From SNAP01 sp049671745 (GTDB lineage Bacteria; Bacteroidota; Bacteroidia; Bacteroidales; Marinifilaceae): a DNA stretch of 64,000 nucleotides. The translations under genes and the position numbers were made by a program. Every line of letters begins with the position of its first letter. Within the stretch, counting starts at the first letter, position 1. Below the pieces are notes generated by a model. It was not told the DNA's origin and searched no databases. It saw nothing but the letters and a program-made list of their open reading frames with translations. The stretch lies in contig JBATVL010000074.1 in NCBI GenBank assembly GCA_049671745.1, forward strand, positions 1 through 64,000, given 5' to 3'. Shown here one piece after another: positions 9,749 to 18,631 of this stretch.

Positions 9749-9836
9749 TAAAGTCTTTTATTTTATTATAAATGAACTTTTTGTTTATGATAAGTAAACT
9801 TTTCTCTTTAAAAGGAGTATTGTCTAAATGTAATGT

Positions 9837-9867
9837 ATTGACAGAATGTATATATTTTGTATATTTG
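9837..9867 (+). promoter_or_regulatory. promoter of the bifunctional nuclease gene
   Basis: TTG (9838-9840), 19 bp, TATATTTG (9860-9867), ending 17 bp before the ATG at 9885. It is arranged back to back with the rplU promoter and supports the choice of start codon. Confidence 0.75.
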
Positions 9868-9884
9868 TTTAAAACACGTTGATA

Positions 9885-10523
9885 ATGGAAAATAAAGTAA
9901 AACTAAATGTATTAGGATTGTCGTATAGTCAGGCTCAGACTGGGGCTTATGCTCTTATTCTTTCAGATGTTACTGATCAGAAAAGGATCCCTATCGTAAT
10001 AGGTGCTGCTGAGGCGCAATCCATAGCTATCATAATGGAAAAAATGGTTACCCCTAGACCATTGACTCATGATTTATTTACTACTTTTTGTGAAGGTTTC
10101 ACTGTTAGTGTTACCGAAATTAATATATATAGATTAGATGAAGGTATTTTCTATTCCGAAATAATCTGCAAAAATGAAAAAACAACAGTAAGAATAGACG
10201 CAAGAACATCAGATGCTGTTGCAATTGCATTAAGAGCAGAATGTCCTATTTATACAAATAAGGATATACTAGACAAGGCCGGAATAATAATGAGTGAGAA
10301 AGAGCTTTCGGAATCGAATGCGGGAAATGAAATGCCAATAAGAGGAGTTATTACACAAAAAGAAATTAAAGAAGAAGAAAAAGATTCTGGTTCTGATAGA
10401 AAGTCTAACCTGTTCTCTGGATACACTTTAGCTCAGTTGAAAGAAATGATGGATGAAGCAGTTTTAAATGAAGATTATGAGAGAGCGTCTTTATTAAGAG
10501 ATGAAATGAGTAAGAGAGACTAA
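9885..10523 (+). CDS. bifunctional nuclease family protein with UVR motif
   Basis: 212 aa. The N-terminal DUF151/bifunctional nuclease domain spans about residues 1-135 (LSDVTDQKRIPIVIGAAEAQSIA; DARTSDAVAIALRAECPIY). A short acidic linker follows, then a UvrB/UvrC-type motif at the C-terminus (LAQLKEMMDEAVLNEDYERA). Plant and mycobacterial members degrade RNA and DNA in vitro; the bacterial role is poorly known. I start at ATG 9885 rather than the in-frame TTG at 9879, because the promoter ends at 9867 and the ATG gives the usual MENKVKL start. Confidence 0.88.
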   Translation: MENKVKLNVLGLSYSQAQTGAYALILSDVTDQKRIPIVIGAAEAQSIAIIMEKMVTPRPLTHDLFTTFCEGFTVSVTEINIYRLDEGIFYSEIICKNEKTTVRIDARTSDAVAIALRAECPIYTNKDILDKAGIIMSEKELSESNAGNEMPIRGVITQKEIKEEEKDSGSDRKSNLFSGYTLAQLKEMMDEAVLNEDYERASLLRDEMSKRD

Positions 10524-10562
10524 TGATTTTTTGCAATATTAGTCATTCTAATATTGTATTCT

Positions 10563-10570
10563 TATATTTG
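10563..10570 (+). promoter_or_regulatory. -7 box before pgi
   Basis: TATATTTG followed by CAC lies 22 bp before the pgi ATG. No TTTG is found 19-21 bp upstream, so only the -7 element is convincing. It argues against a start at 10554, which would lie upstream of the transcript. Confidence 0.5.
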
Positions 10571-10592
10571 CACTACAATAAATATTTTTGAT

Positions 10593-11891
10593 ATGAAACA
10601 TATAGAAATAAATATTGATAGTGCATTGTCGTTTATTGACGAGGCCAATCAATCGAAGTATTTAGCAAAGAGTGTAGAAAATATTAGTACTTTATATAAA
10701 GGAACTGGTAAAGGAAATGATTTCCTAGGATGGTTAAATTTACCTTCAGAAATAATAGAAGATGATCTTCAAGATATAGAGGATACTGCTAAAGGCTTAA
10801 GAGAGAAACTTGATGTCATGGTTGTTATTGGCATAGGTGGATCATACCTAGGAGCAAAGGCAATGATTTCTGCTTTGTCGGGTAGTTTCGATGACTTCTC
10901 TAAAGATAAAATGAAAGTTGTTTATGCAGGTCATAATTTAAGTGAAGATTATATTCATGAATTATTACAATTTTTAGATGATAAAAGATTTGGTATTTGT
11001 GTTATTTCTAAATCAGGAACAACAACAGAGCCAGCAGTATCTTTCCGTTTATTAAAATCTTTATTAGAATCACAAGTTGGAAAATTTGAGGCTTCTAAAC
11101 GAATAGTTGCTATTACTGATAGATCAAAAGGTGCTTTACGTATTCTTGCTGATCAAGAAGGATATAAAACATATGTTGTTGAAGATAACATAGGTGGACG
11201 TTTTTCTGTTCTAACTCCAGTGGGTTTATTTCCTCTTGCTGTAGCAGGTTACGATATACGTAAATTTGTAGAAGGTGCTATATATATGCAAGAGCATGTT
11301 AAAACAGCTGATGAGAATAATATCGCTGTTCAATATTCTAATGTAAGAAATCTACTTTATGATCAAGGAAAGAAAATAGAGCTATTTGCTTCTTTTAACC
11401 CTAAGCTTCACTTTATTGGTGAGTGGTGGAAACAATTATATGGAGAGAGTGAAGGTAAAGGTGGAAAAGGATTATTCCCTGCATCTGTAGATTTTACAAC
11501 AGATCTTCATTCAATGGGTCAGTATATTCAAGATGGTGAGCGTCACCTTTTTGAAACACTTATTAGTGTAAATAAAGAAAAAAACAATGTTATAATCCCT
11601 AGCGATGATGCTGATTTAGATAAACTAAATTATATATCTGGAAAACGTATTGGTTTTGTAAACAGCATGGCTGAAAAAGGAACAATGCAAGCACATTTTG
11701 ATGGTGGTGTGCCTCTTATTAATATTAGTATGCCAGAGATTAATGAGTATTACTTAGGTGAGCTTATTTATTTCTACGAGGTTGCTTGTGGTATGAGTGC
11801 TTATGTTTTAGATGTTAATCCATTCGACCAGCCAGGTGTTGAAGAATATAAAAAGAATATGTTTGCTCTTCTTGGAAAAGAAGGATATTAA
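10593..11891 (+). CDS. pgi: glucose-6-phosphate isomerase
   Basis: 432 aa. It interconverts glucose-6-phosphate and fructose-6-phosphate in glycolysis. The phosphosugar-binding VVIGIGGSYLGAKA segment, the ISKSGTTTEPA phosphate loop, the GGRFSVLTPVGL signature and the C-terminal DVNPFDQPGVEEYKK active-site stretch are all present. It is of the shorter, Gram-positive-like PGI type common in Bacteroidetes. I chose ATG 10593 (MKHIEINI) over the upstream in-frame start at 10554, which would overlap the -7 box. A decayed exchanger gene follows 3 bp later. Confidence 0.95.
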   Translation: MKHIEINIDSALSFIDEANQSKYLAKSVENISTLYKGTGKGNDFLGWLNLPSEIIEDDLQDIEDTAKGLREKLDVMVVIGIGGSYLGAKAMISALSGSFDDFSKDKMKVVYAGHNLSEDYIHELLQFLDDKRFGICVISKSGTTTEPAVSFRLLKSLLESQVGKFEASKRIVAITDRSKGALRILADQEGYKTYVVEDNIGGRFSVLTPVGLFPLAVAGYDIRKFVEGAIYMQEHVKTADENNIAVQYSNVRNLLYDQGKKIELFASFNPKLHFIGEWWKQLYGESEGKGGKGLFPASVDFTTDLHSMGQYIQDGERHLFETLISVNKEKNNVIIPSDDADLDKLNYISGKRIGFVNSMAEKGTMQAHFDGGVPLINISMPEINEYYLGELIYFYEVACGMSAYVLDVNPFDQPGVEEYKKNMFALLGKEGY

Positions 11892-11894
11892 AAA

Positions 11895-12490
11895 ATGCTT
11901 ATACAATATTTGCTCCTAATATTAGGATTTGTTATCTTGCTTGGAAGTGGTAGTTTGCTTGTAAGAGCAGGCGTTTCTATAGCAAACAAGTTAAAGATTT
12001 ATCCTTTAGTATGAGGACTAACTGTTGTGGCTCTTGGAACATCTGTACCCGAACTTTTTGTAAGTTTGGGTGCTACTTCAAATGGCTGTTGCATCTATAG
12101 GTTTGTGTTTTGGTGCAGACTTACTTGTAGAGAATTCATAAATAATTGCTCGTGCAATTGGGGGGGGAGTGATAGGAGTCACTATTATAGCTCTGTGAAC
12201 ATCTTTTCCAGAACAAGCAATATCTGTGATTGCAGTCTTTAAAAAAGAATTGGATATATCTGTAGGTAATATCTTAGGTTCTAATATATTAAATATATTA
12301 GGAGTTCTTGGAGTAACCTCATTGGTTAAAAATATAAGTATAGATCCTTCTAAATTAAATTTTGATATTCTTAGCCTTTTCTTTGCTTGTATTATTACTT
12401 ATACCAGCCCGTTATGTATTGCAAAGGTGAAATGGTTTTATTCTCTTTATTTTGTATTTAACTTATGTACTTTCGGTTTTTATAAAATAA
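11895..12490 (+). pseudogene. CaCA-family Ca2+/Na+ antiporter remnant (YrbG-like)
   Basis: Piecewise translation gives a recognisable CaCA exchanger: a first membrane segment, the alpha-1 motif (LTVVALGTSVPELFVSL), a middle piece ending in ARAIG, the alpha-2 motif (IIAL, stop, TSFPEQAISV) and GNILGSNILNILG. An in-frame TGA breaks the first part (about 12014). TAA and TGA stops lie at about 12142 and 12196, the spacing between the alpha repeats is far too short (deletion), and the tail runs into the downstream terminator. It begins 3 bp after pgi, so it was probably the second gene of that operon. The mixture of nonsense, frameshift and deletion marks a dead gene. Confidence 0.85.
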
Positions 12491-12541
12491 AACGTAACAT
12501 ATTTGCTTTTTTAAAGCACACATGTTACGTTTTTTTCTTTT
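12489..12541. terminator. hairpin terminator between pgi region and RDD gene
   Basis: A long stem (AACGTAACAT pairs with ATGTTACGTT, with an inner TGCTTT/AAAGCA helix) followed by a T run on the plus strand. It sits between converging units, at the very end of the broken exchanger gene. Confidence 0.75.
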
Positions 12542-12552
12542 GGTAATATTCT

Positions 12553-13179
12553 TTATATTCCAGTTTCTTTATAGTCACACTTTTCAATAACCATAGTGCT
12601 AGCCGCTAAATCTCCTAGACGTCTACCATCATCATTAACTAATGCCATTATTGGTTCAACTAGCCATCCAAATATTGGAAATAAATTGATTAACGTCCAT
12701 ATCAGTTCTCTAAGTATAGAACTACCAATACTACATGGTCTATTATCATTGATATTTACAACCATAATTCCCATAGCTCTTTTACCTAAACTTTGACCTT
12801 TTCCTAGTCCATCTTTAATAAATCTATAAATTAGAGGTATGATTATTAGTACTGACCCCAAAATAAAAGTAGATATATTAACATCTTGTAGTCTTAATTC
12901 TTCTAATTCATATATATTACAATTGTTACTAAATATAGCAATAATTCCCATTATGATTAGAACTATTGACGGTAGTGAAAGGATTAATATAATTATTGAG
13001 TCAATAAGGTAAGCTAATAGACGTGAGCCTGCAGAAGCTTTTTGATATACTTGATTGTTTCTATAGTTATTAATTCTAGATCTAGATGTTGTAGCTTTAA
13101 GATCGGTACCACATTTATGACAATAGTTTTCATCTTCAGTAATACTAGTATTGCATTCTGGACATTCTGTTATATGCAT
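12553..13179 (-). CDS. RDD-family membrane protein with N-terminal zinc ribbon
   Basis: 208 aa. Residues 1-30 form a zinc ribbon with two CxxC pairs (CPEC and CHKC). A linker leads to an RDD domain at about residues 50-200, with three hydrophobic spans and the expected conserved Arg and Asp residues (RLLAYLIDSIII; GKRAMGIMVV; GRRLGDLAASTMV). RDD proteins are inner-membrane proteins; some are linked to ion exchange or envelope stress, but the role of this one is unknown. It stands alone between two terminators. Confidence 0.82.
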   Translation of the reverse strand: MHITECPECNTSITEDENYCHKCGTDLKATTSRSRINNYRNNQVYQKASAGSRLLAYLIDSIIILILSLPSIVLIIMGIIAIFSNNCNIYELEELRLQDVNISTFILGSVLIIIPLIYRFIKDGLGKGQSLGKRAMGIMVVNINDNRPCSIGSSILRELIWTLINLFPIFGWLVEPIMALVNDDGRRLGDLAASTMVIEKCDYKETGI

Positions 13180-13255
13180 ATATTTCTATTTTATTATTTT
13201 GTTTAACCAAAGTAAATTTACATATAATTATTTAAAATGTTTAAATAGTTGTTGT

Positions 13256-13303
13256 AAATAAAAAGAGCTTACTCTGGCGTGAGTAAACTCTTTTTTTTTA
13301 GTG
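13256..13303 (-). terminator. terminator of rocD
   Basis: Stem of about 12 bp with one mismatch (AAGAGCTTACTC against GAGTAAACTCTT) and flanking A/T runs. It lies just downstream of rocD on the minus strand. Confidence 0.75.
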
Positions 13304-13329
13304 AATGTTATCGGGTATGAAATTTTATT

Positions 13330-14544
13330 TTAAAATGAAGTGATTGTATCTATTATAATATCAATAGCTTCTTTAAGTTCATCTTCTGTAATTACTAAAG
13401 GAGGTGCAAAACGGATAATGTGATCATGAGTTGGCTTAGCAAGTAAACCATTATCTCTTAATTTAAGACATACATCCCAAGCTGTTTTACCTTCTTTTGG
13501 TTTTATGACTATTGCATTAAGAAGTCCTTTTCCTCTAACAAGTTCAATCATAGGATGATTTACTTTTGCTATTTCTGATCTAAATATTATTCCTAAACGT
13601 TCAGCATTATCAATAAGATGTTCATCTTTTACAACTTCAAGAGCAGCCATTGATACTTTGCAGGCAATAGGGTTTCCGCCAAAAGTAGATCCATGTTCAC
13701 CTGGTTTAATGCAAAGCATTATTTCGTCATCAGCAAGCACTGCAGATACTGGCATGGCTCCACCTGAAACAGCTTTACCAAGAATAAGAATATCTGGACG
13801 TACATCCTCATGATCACAAGCAAGCATTCTACCTGTTCTGGCAATACCTGTTTGTACTTCGTCAGCTATGAAAAGAACATTATTCTTCTTACATATATCA
13901 GCAGCTTTTCTAAGATATCCATCTTCTGGAACATAAACACCCGCTTCACCTTGAATAGGTTCAACAAGGAAACCAGCTACATTAGGATCTTGTAATTCTT
14001 TTTCAAGAGCATCGATATCGTTATAAGGGACAACTTTGAAACCTGGGGTGTAAGGTCCAAATCCTTTATACGAATCAGGGTCTGTTGACATAGAGATGAT
14101 GGCAATTGTTCTTCCGTGAAAATTTCCTTCACAAACAATTATCTTTGCTTGATTCTCAGGAATACCTTTTATATCGTATCCCCATCTACGGCAAAGCTTA
14201 AGAGCAGTTTCATCTGCTTCTGCTCCTGAGTTCATAGGGAGTACTTTGTCGTATTTAAATAGTTTAGTGATGTATTCTTCCCATTCTCCAAGTACATTGT
14301 TGTAGAAAGCACGAGAAGTTAGTGTTAGTTTCTCCGCTTGATCTGTCATTGCCTTAATGATCTTTGGATGACAGTGTCCTTGGTTTACTGCAGAATATGC
14401 AGAAAGGAAATCGAAGTATCTTTTACCTTCAGTATCCCACATAAAAACGCCTTTACCTTTTTCCAAAACAACAGGAAGTGGATGATAATTGTGTGCACCA
14501 TACTTTGATTCCCTGTCCATGTAATCTTTAGAATTCATCTTCAT
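13330..14544 (-). CDS. rocD: ornithine aminotransferase
   Basis: 404 aa class III PLP aminotransferase. It converts ornithine and 2-oxoglutarate to glutamate semialdehyde and glutamate, linking arginine and proline metabolism. The SAYSAVNQGHCHPKI N-terminal motif, PMNSGAEADETALK, the FIADEVQTGIARTG PLP-site Asp and the Schiff-base lysine in ILGKAVSGG are present, as is the STFGGNPIAC segment. ATG 14544 or the second Met 6 bases later could be the start. It is monocistronic with its own terminator. Confidence 0.92.
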   Translation of the reverse strand: MKMNSKDYMDRESKYGAHNYHPLPVVLEKGKGVFMWDTEGKRYFDFLSAYSAVNQGHCHPKIIKAMTDQAEKLTLTSRAFYNNVLGEWEEYITKLFKYDKVLPMNSGAEADETALKLCRRWGYDIKGIPENQAKIIVCEGNFHGRTIAIISMSTDPDSYKGFGPYTPGFKVVPYNDIDALEKELQDPNVAGFLVEPIQGEAGVYVPEDGYLRKAADICKKNNVLFIADEVQTGIARTGRMLACDHEDVRPDILILGKAVSGGAMPVSAVLADDEIMLCIKPGEHGSTFGGNPIACKVSMAALEVVKDEHLIDNAERLGIIFRSEIAKVNHPMIELVRGKGLLNAIVIKPKEGKTAWDVCLKLRDNGLLAKPTHDHIIRFAPPLVITEDELKEAIDIIIDTITSF

Positions 14545-14779
14545 TGTTAAATATTTTTTTTAATACAGATCTATCTCGTTAGAGGGATCTTATTTTAGGG
14601 TTTGTAATACGAAGGGGTGTTCGTTTTATTTTCGTATCTAAATTCGGAAAAAAGAATGAAAAAAGCTAATTAAACAATTTTTTTTTTGAAAAAAAGATTC
14701 TTAGAAGTCTTTAATAAATAGGATGTAAGAGCTATTTGTGTAAATTTGTAGGACTTAATAATTAATTAAAATTAATCAA

Positions 14780-15175
14780 ATGAATCAGAATACATACATA
14801 CTTGTTGGACTTTGTATTTTTTTTTTACTTTTAGGAACTCGCTTAAAGAAATATCTTAATAAGAATAAAGATCAAAAACAAGCACCATTAAAAAAGAATC
14901 AACGTACTAAGGCTGCAAAAGTTGAATATCCTTCAGGTCGATATAGAAATAGAGAGAGAGTAAAGCGAATATTTACATATATAGTAATAGGAGTTTTGTT
15001 TGTTCTTGTAATGTTTATGATACCATCTCTTGTAAATGAGTTGTATTTAAGAGGCTTTGCTGGGATGAATCAAAATCTATTTATGCGAATTGTTATTATT
15101 ATTGCAGCTATCTTCACAATGATAAGTTCATTTATTACTGTAAGAAAAAAGAAAGAAGACAAGACACAAAAGTAA
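14780..15175 (+). CDS. hypothetical three-span membrane protein
   Basis: 131 aa, no recognised family. A hydrophobic helix at about residues 6-20 is followed by a very basic segment (residues 22-62, rich in K and R) and two further membrane helices (about 65-85 and 103-120), ending in a charged tail. A TAAATTTG -7 box lies 31 bp upstream (14741-14748). It is followed by a 447-bp region without genes. Codon use resembles its neighbours, and the clean frame with a promoter box suggests a real gene. Confidence 0.65.
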   Translation: MNQNTYILVGLCIFFLLLGTRLKKYLNKNKDQKQAPLKKNQRTKAAKVEYPSGRYRNRERVKRIFTYIVIGVLFVLVMFMIPSLVNELYLRGFAGMNQNLFMRIVIIIAAIFTMISSFITVRKKKEDKTQK

Positions 15176-15254
15176 AACCTTTCAGAGACAATAATTTGTA
15201 TTGAAAACCCGTTTCATATGTATTAAGTTTGATCTAAGTCTATTCAGTTGACGT

Positions 15255-15305
15255 CCAGTTTACGCTCATTGTGCGTTTAATTAACGTATACTGAACGCAC
15301 ACTGG
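15255..15305. repeat. interrupted inverted repeat before the 23S fragment
   Basis: CCAGT (15255-15259) and GTGCGTT (15271-15277) pair with AACGCAC (15294-15300) and ACTGG (15301-15305). Together they form a two-helix hairpin with an asymmetric bulge. There is no T run, so it is not a typical terminator. It abuts the rRNA fragment. Confidence 0.5.
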
Positions 15306-15394
15306 TTGTAATCCGCACGCCGAAAGACTAAGGATTCCCTAGCAATGCTAATCAGTTGGGGTTAGTCGGGACCTAAGGTTAAGCCGACAGGCAA
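15305..15394 (+). pseudogene. fragment of 23S rRNA (domain III region)
   Basis: About 90 bases align with the part of 23S rRNA near E. coli position 1,400. Shared stretches include CGCCGAAAGACTAAGG, TTCC, AATGCTAATC, GGGTTAGTCG, ACCTAAGG and GCCGACAGGC, in the right order and spacing. Both ends break abruptly inside what would be rRNA helices. It is therefore a displaced fragment, not a gene. The rest of the 15,176-15,622 gap is AT-rich, with a possible promoter for the Bat operon at its right end. Confidence 0.75.
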
Positions 15395-15548
15395 TATGAG
15401 ACTTATTTGATGTAAATAAAATACTTATTTAGCTTGAGTTTGGAGAGTTTGAATATAATATTTATTGGCACATGAAAACCAGTCTCTTTTAAATTATGTT
15501 ACCCTATGTTAATTATTAAAATTGATTAACACAAAATAACGTTAATGA

Positions 15549-15580
15549 TTTCTATAAGAAGTATGCAATTCCTATTTTTG
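15549..15580 (+). promoter_or_regulatory. possible promoter of the MoxR-Bat operon
   Basis: TATTTTTG (15573-15580) is a good -7 box. TTTC (15549-15552), 20 bp upstream, is a weak -33 element. The box ends 42 bp before the first ATG of the operon. Confidence 0.4.
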
Positions 15581-15622
15581 GAGATATACAAATAACAAAA
15601 GTTTAATAAAAATATATAACAA

Positions 15623-16615
15623 ATGGATACTGTAGATATAAAGGCATTAAATGAGCGAATTCAGAAAGAGAGTTCTTTTGTTGATATAGTAAGTTTAGAG
15701 ATGAACAAAGTCATAGTTGGACAAAAACATCTTGTTGAGAGTCTTTTGATTGGTTTATTGTCGAATGGACACATATTACTTGAGGGAGTACCAGGATTAG
15801 CAAAAACTCTTGCAATTAGTACTCTTTCATCTGTAATTGATGCTAAATTCTCACGATTACAATTTACTCCTGATTTATTGCCAGCAGATATCGTAGGTAC
15901 AATGATTTATTCTCAGAAGAATGAAGAGTTTGTTGTGAAAAAAGGACCTATTTTTGCGAATTTTGTTCTTGCAGATGAGATCAATAGAGCTCCTGCGAAA
16001 GTTCAATCAGCTCTTTTAGAGGCTATGCAAGAGAAGCAAGTAACTATAGGTGATACAACTTATGGATTAGAAGAGCCTTTCTTGGTAATGGCAACTCAGA
16101 ATCCATTAGAACAGGAGGGAACTTATCCTCTTCCTGAGGCACAAATAGACCGTTTCATGCTGAAGGTAATTATTGATTATCCTAAGAAGGAAGAAGAAAG
16201 ATACATTATTCGTCAGAATTTAATGAAAGCTTTTCCAACAGCTTCAACTATTCTTAAACCAGATGATATTATCAAAGCTAGAGAGGTTGTTAAGGATGTT
16301 TATTTAGATGAAAAAATAGAAAAATATATAGTTGATATTGTTTTTGCTACTCGTTTCCCTTCAGAATTTGGATTAGAGAAGTTTGAAAATATGATTTCTT
16401 ATGGAGGTTCTCCTCGTGCAAGTATCTCTCTTGCTAAAGCTGCTAAGGCTTATGCTTTTATAAAAAGAAGAGGATATGTTATCCCTGAAGACGTACGTGC
16501 TGTTTGTTCTGATGTTATGCGTCATAGAATAGGACTTACATATGAGGCTGAGGCTAATAATATTACTTCAGAACAAATTATAAATGAAGTATTAAATACT
16601 GTAGAGGTACCTTAA
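15623..16615 (+). CDS. MoxR-family AAA+ ATPase of the Bat operon
   Basis: 330 aa. MoxR ATPases act as chaperones for partner proteins with VWA domains. Walker A is LEGVPGLAKT (about residues 53-62) and Walker B VLADEINRAP, followed by the MATQNPLEQEGTYPLPEAQIDRF sensor region. It is the first gene of an eight-gene operon with DUF58, a membrane protein and BatA-E. That set is the Bacteroidetes aerotolerance locus, first described in Bacteroides fragilis. Confidence 0.92.
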   Translation: MDTVDIKALNERIQKESSFVDIVSLEMNKVIVGQKHLVESLLIGLLSNGHILLEGVPGLAKTLAISTLSSVIDAKFSRLQFTPDLLPADIVGTMIYSQKNEEFVVKKGPIFANFVLADEINRAPAKVQSALLEAMQEKQVTIGDTTYGLEEPFLVMATQNPLEQEGTYPLPEAQIDRFMLKVIIDYPKKEEERYIIRQNLMKAFPTASTILKPDDIIKAREVVKDVYLDEKIEKYIVDIVFATRFPSEFGLEKFENMISYGGSPRASISLAKAAKAYAFIKRRGYVIPEDVRAVCSDVMRHRIGLTYEAEANNITSEQIINEVLNTVEVP

Positions 16616-16682
16616 GAAGATTGCATAGTCAATTGTCTTAATAATAAATAGATTTTATTAGTTATCACTAAATTACATAACT

Positions 16683-17555
16683 GTGGAAACAAATGAATTA
16701 TTAAAAAAGGTACGTACAGTAGAGATAAAAACGCGCGGTTTATCTAAGAATATCTTTGCGGGAGAATATCATTCTGCCTTTAAGGGTAGAGGTATGACAT
16801 TTAGTGAAGTACGTGAATATCAGTACGGAGATGATATTCGTAATATTGATTGGAACGTAACTGCTAGATACAATACCCCTTTTGTGAAGATATTTGAAGA
16901 AGAACGTGAACTTACTGTTATGCTTCTTATTGACGTGTCTGGCTCTAGAGAGTTTGGTACTATATCAAAAACAAAAAAGAACCTGATAACAGAAATAGCT
17001 GCAGTATTATCTTTTTCTGCAATACAGAATAATGATAAGATAGGAGTTCTTTTCTTCTCAGATAAGATAGAGAAGTTTATTCCACCTAAAAAGGGAAAGA
17101 CTCACATATTGCATATCATACGCGAATTGATAGATTTTGAGCCTACTAGTAAGAAAACGGATATAGCAAATGCACTTAAATATGTAACAAATGCTATAAA
17201 GAAACGTTCTACTGCTTTTATTATTTCTGACTTTATGGATGAGGATTTCTCTCATGCACTAACAATAGCAAGTAAGAAGCACGATATGATGGCTCTAAAA
17301 ATCTTCGATAATCGAGAGACAAAACTTCCTAATATAGGTATGCTTAAATTACGTGATGCTGAAACTGATCAGGATGTATGGGTAGATACCTCAGATAGAA
17401 CAGTAAGAAGACAATACGAGAAATATTGGCTTGATAAAGAACTTGAACATAAAGAGATTTTCAATAAATCGGGTGTGGATTTTGCTAAAGTGAGGACAGA
17501 TGAGGATTACGTAAAGACTCTTCTTTCTCTATTTAAAGGCAGAGGTGCTTTTTAG
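16683..17555 (+). CDS. DUF58 domain protein (VWA-like)
   Basis: 290 aa. The family signature GMTFSEVREYQYGDDIRNID lies at about residues 38-57, and a VWA-like fold follows with the MIDAS-type LLIDVSGSREFG motif. The start is a GTG at 16683; it gives the family N-terminus METNELLKKVR with EIKTRGLSKNIFAGEYHSAF after it, and no ATG is suitably placed. DUF58 proteins are the usual partners of MoxR ATPases. It lies 67 bp after moxR and 52 bp before the next gene. Confidence 0.88.
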   Translation: METNELLKKVRTVEIKTRGLSKNIFAGEYHSAFKGRGMTFSEVREYQYGDDIRNIDWNVTARYNTPFVKIFEEERELTVMLLIDVSGSREFGTISKTKKNLITEIAAVLSFSAIQNNDKIGVLFFSDKIEKFIPPKKGKTHILHIIRELIDFEPTSKKTDIANALKYVTNAIKKRSTAFIISDFMDEDFSHALTIASKKHDMMALKIFDNRETKLPNIGMLKLRDAETDQDVWVDTSDRTVRRQYEKYWLDKELEHKEIFNKSGVDFAKVRTDEDYVKTLLSLFKGRGAF

Positions 17556-17607
17556 ATTACTTTCTAATCGAACTTAAAAATTAAGAATTTTAAATTATTC
17601 ATTAGTA

Positions 17608-18600
17608 ATGAAGAAAATATATTCAATTAAGTATATTGTTTTATTCTTAGCTGTATTTCTGTCTTTTGGAAATCTAAAAGCTCAAGAACCGCAGTATACT
17701 ATCGCTCTTGATACTAATATTATAGTTATAGGCGATCAGATAAATCTAAGTTTTAAGGCTATAGTACCAAATGATACAGAGCTTGAATTCCCTGCTCTTA
17801 AAGATAGTATAGTAAGTGGTATAGAGATTCTTAATATAGGAACTCTCAAATCGAAGTCTTTAGATAATAATTTAAAGGAACTCTTATTGGAATATAAAAT
17901 CACAGCTTTTGATACTGGATTGTATGTAATACCTTCTTACCAAATACATGTAAAGCATAAGGGGTATACTAATGTTGTTAGGACTGAGTCTTTACAACTT
18001 GGTGTCACTACTTTTAAGGTAGATACAAGTAAGGGATATGCGGATGTTATTGCCCCCAAGGAGGCTCCTATGAACTTTGCAGAGATTATGCCTTTCTTTT
18101 TGTGGGGTTTACTTGGTGTAGTATTACTTGTTTTAGGTTTTTATATTTTCAAGAAATGGAAGTCTAAAGAATCAGTCTTTTTTGTTGCAGAGAAACCTAA
18201 GGAAGCTGCTCATATTATCGCTTTTAGAGATTTAGATAGATTAAAGAAAGAGAAATTATGGGAATCGGGTAATATAAAAGAGTTTCATTCTCAAGTTACT
18301 GAGGCTTTAAGAGTATATGTAGAAAATCAGTTTGAAATTTCAGCAATGGAACAGACTTCTATAGAAATACTTGAAGCAGCTAAAAAAGAGACTCTTTTGA
18401 ATGAACGATTAGTTGAAAAACTTGAAGATGTTCTTCTTAGAGCAGATTTTGTAAAGTTTGCTAAAGCTGAACCCTTAGGAAATGAGAACCAGCAATCCTT
18501 AGACTATGCTTACGATATCGTTACCTTCTCACATAAAGCTGTAGTGGATAAAGCGGCGGCTGCAGAGAAGAATAATCAAGATGAAAATCAAGAAGATTAA
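17608..18600 (+). CDS. Bat-operon membrane protein of unknown function
   Basis: 330 aa. A signal peptide (about residues 1-25, ending in KAQ) precedes a periplasmic beta-rich region up to about 150. One membrane helix (about 155-178, FFLWGLLGVVLLVLGFYIF) and a charged cytoplasmic domain of some 140 residues follow. The layout resembles a small BatD-like protein: an Ig-like periplasmic part plus a cytoplasmic helical tail. It has no catalytic motif. Its fixed position between DUF58 and BatA suggests a structural role in the same membrane complex. Confidence 0.72.
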   Translation: MKKIYSIKYIVLFLAVFLSFGNLKAQEPQYTIALDTNIIVIGDQINLSFKAIVPNDTELEFPALKDSIVSGIEILNIGTLKSKSLDNNLKELLLEYKITAFDTGLYVIPSYQIHVKHKGYTNVVRTESLQLGVTTFKVDTSKGYADVIAPKEAPMNFAEIMPFFLWGLLGVVLLVLGFYIFKKWKSKESVFFVAEKPKEAAHIIAFRDLDRLKKEKLWESGNIKEFHSQVTEALRVYVENQFEISAMEQTSIEILEAAKKETLLNERLVEKLEDVLLRADFVKFAKAEPLGNENQQSLDYAYDIVTFSHKAVVDKAAAAEKNNQDENQED

Positions 18601-18631
18601 TAATATTTGAAAATAGAAAAACTATTAAGAT

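Noticed and set aside
12027..12242. 71-codon plus-strand frame within the exchanger remnant
   Set aside because: Only its first part matches the exchanger; after about ten codons it is out of frame with the remnant.
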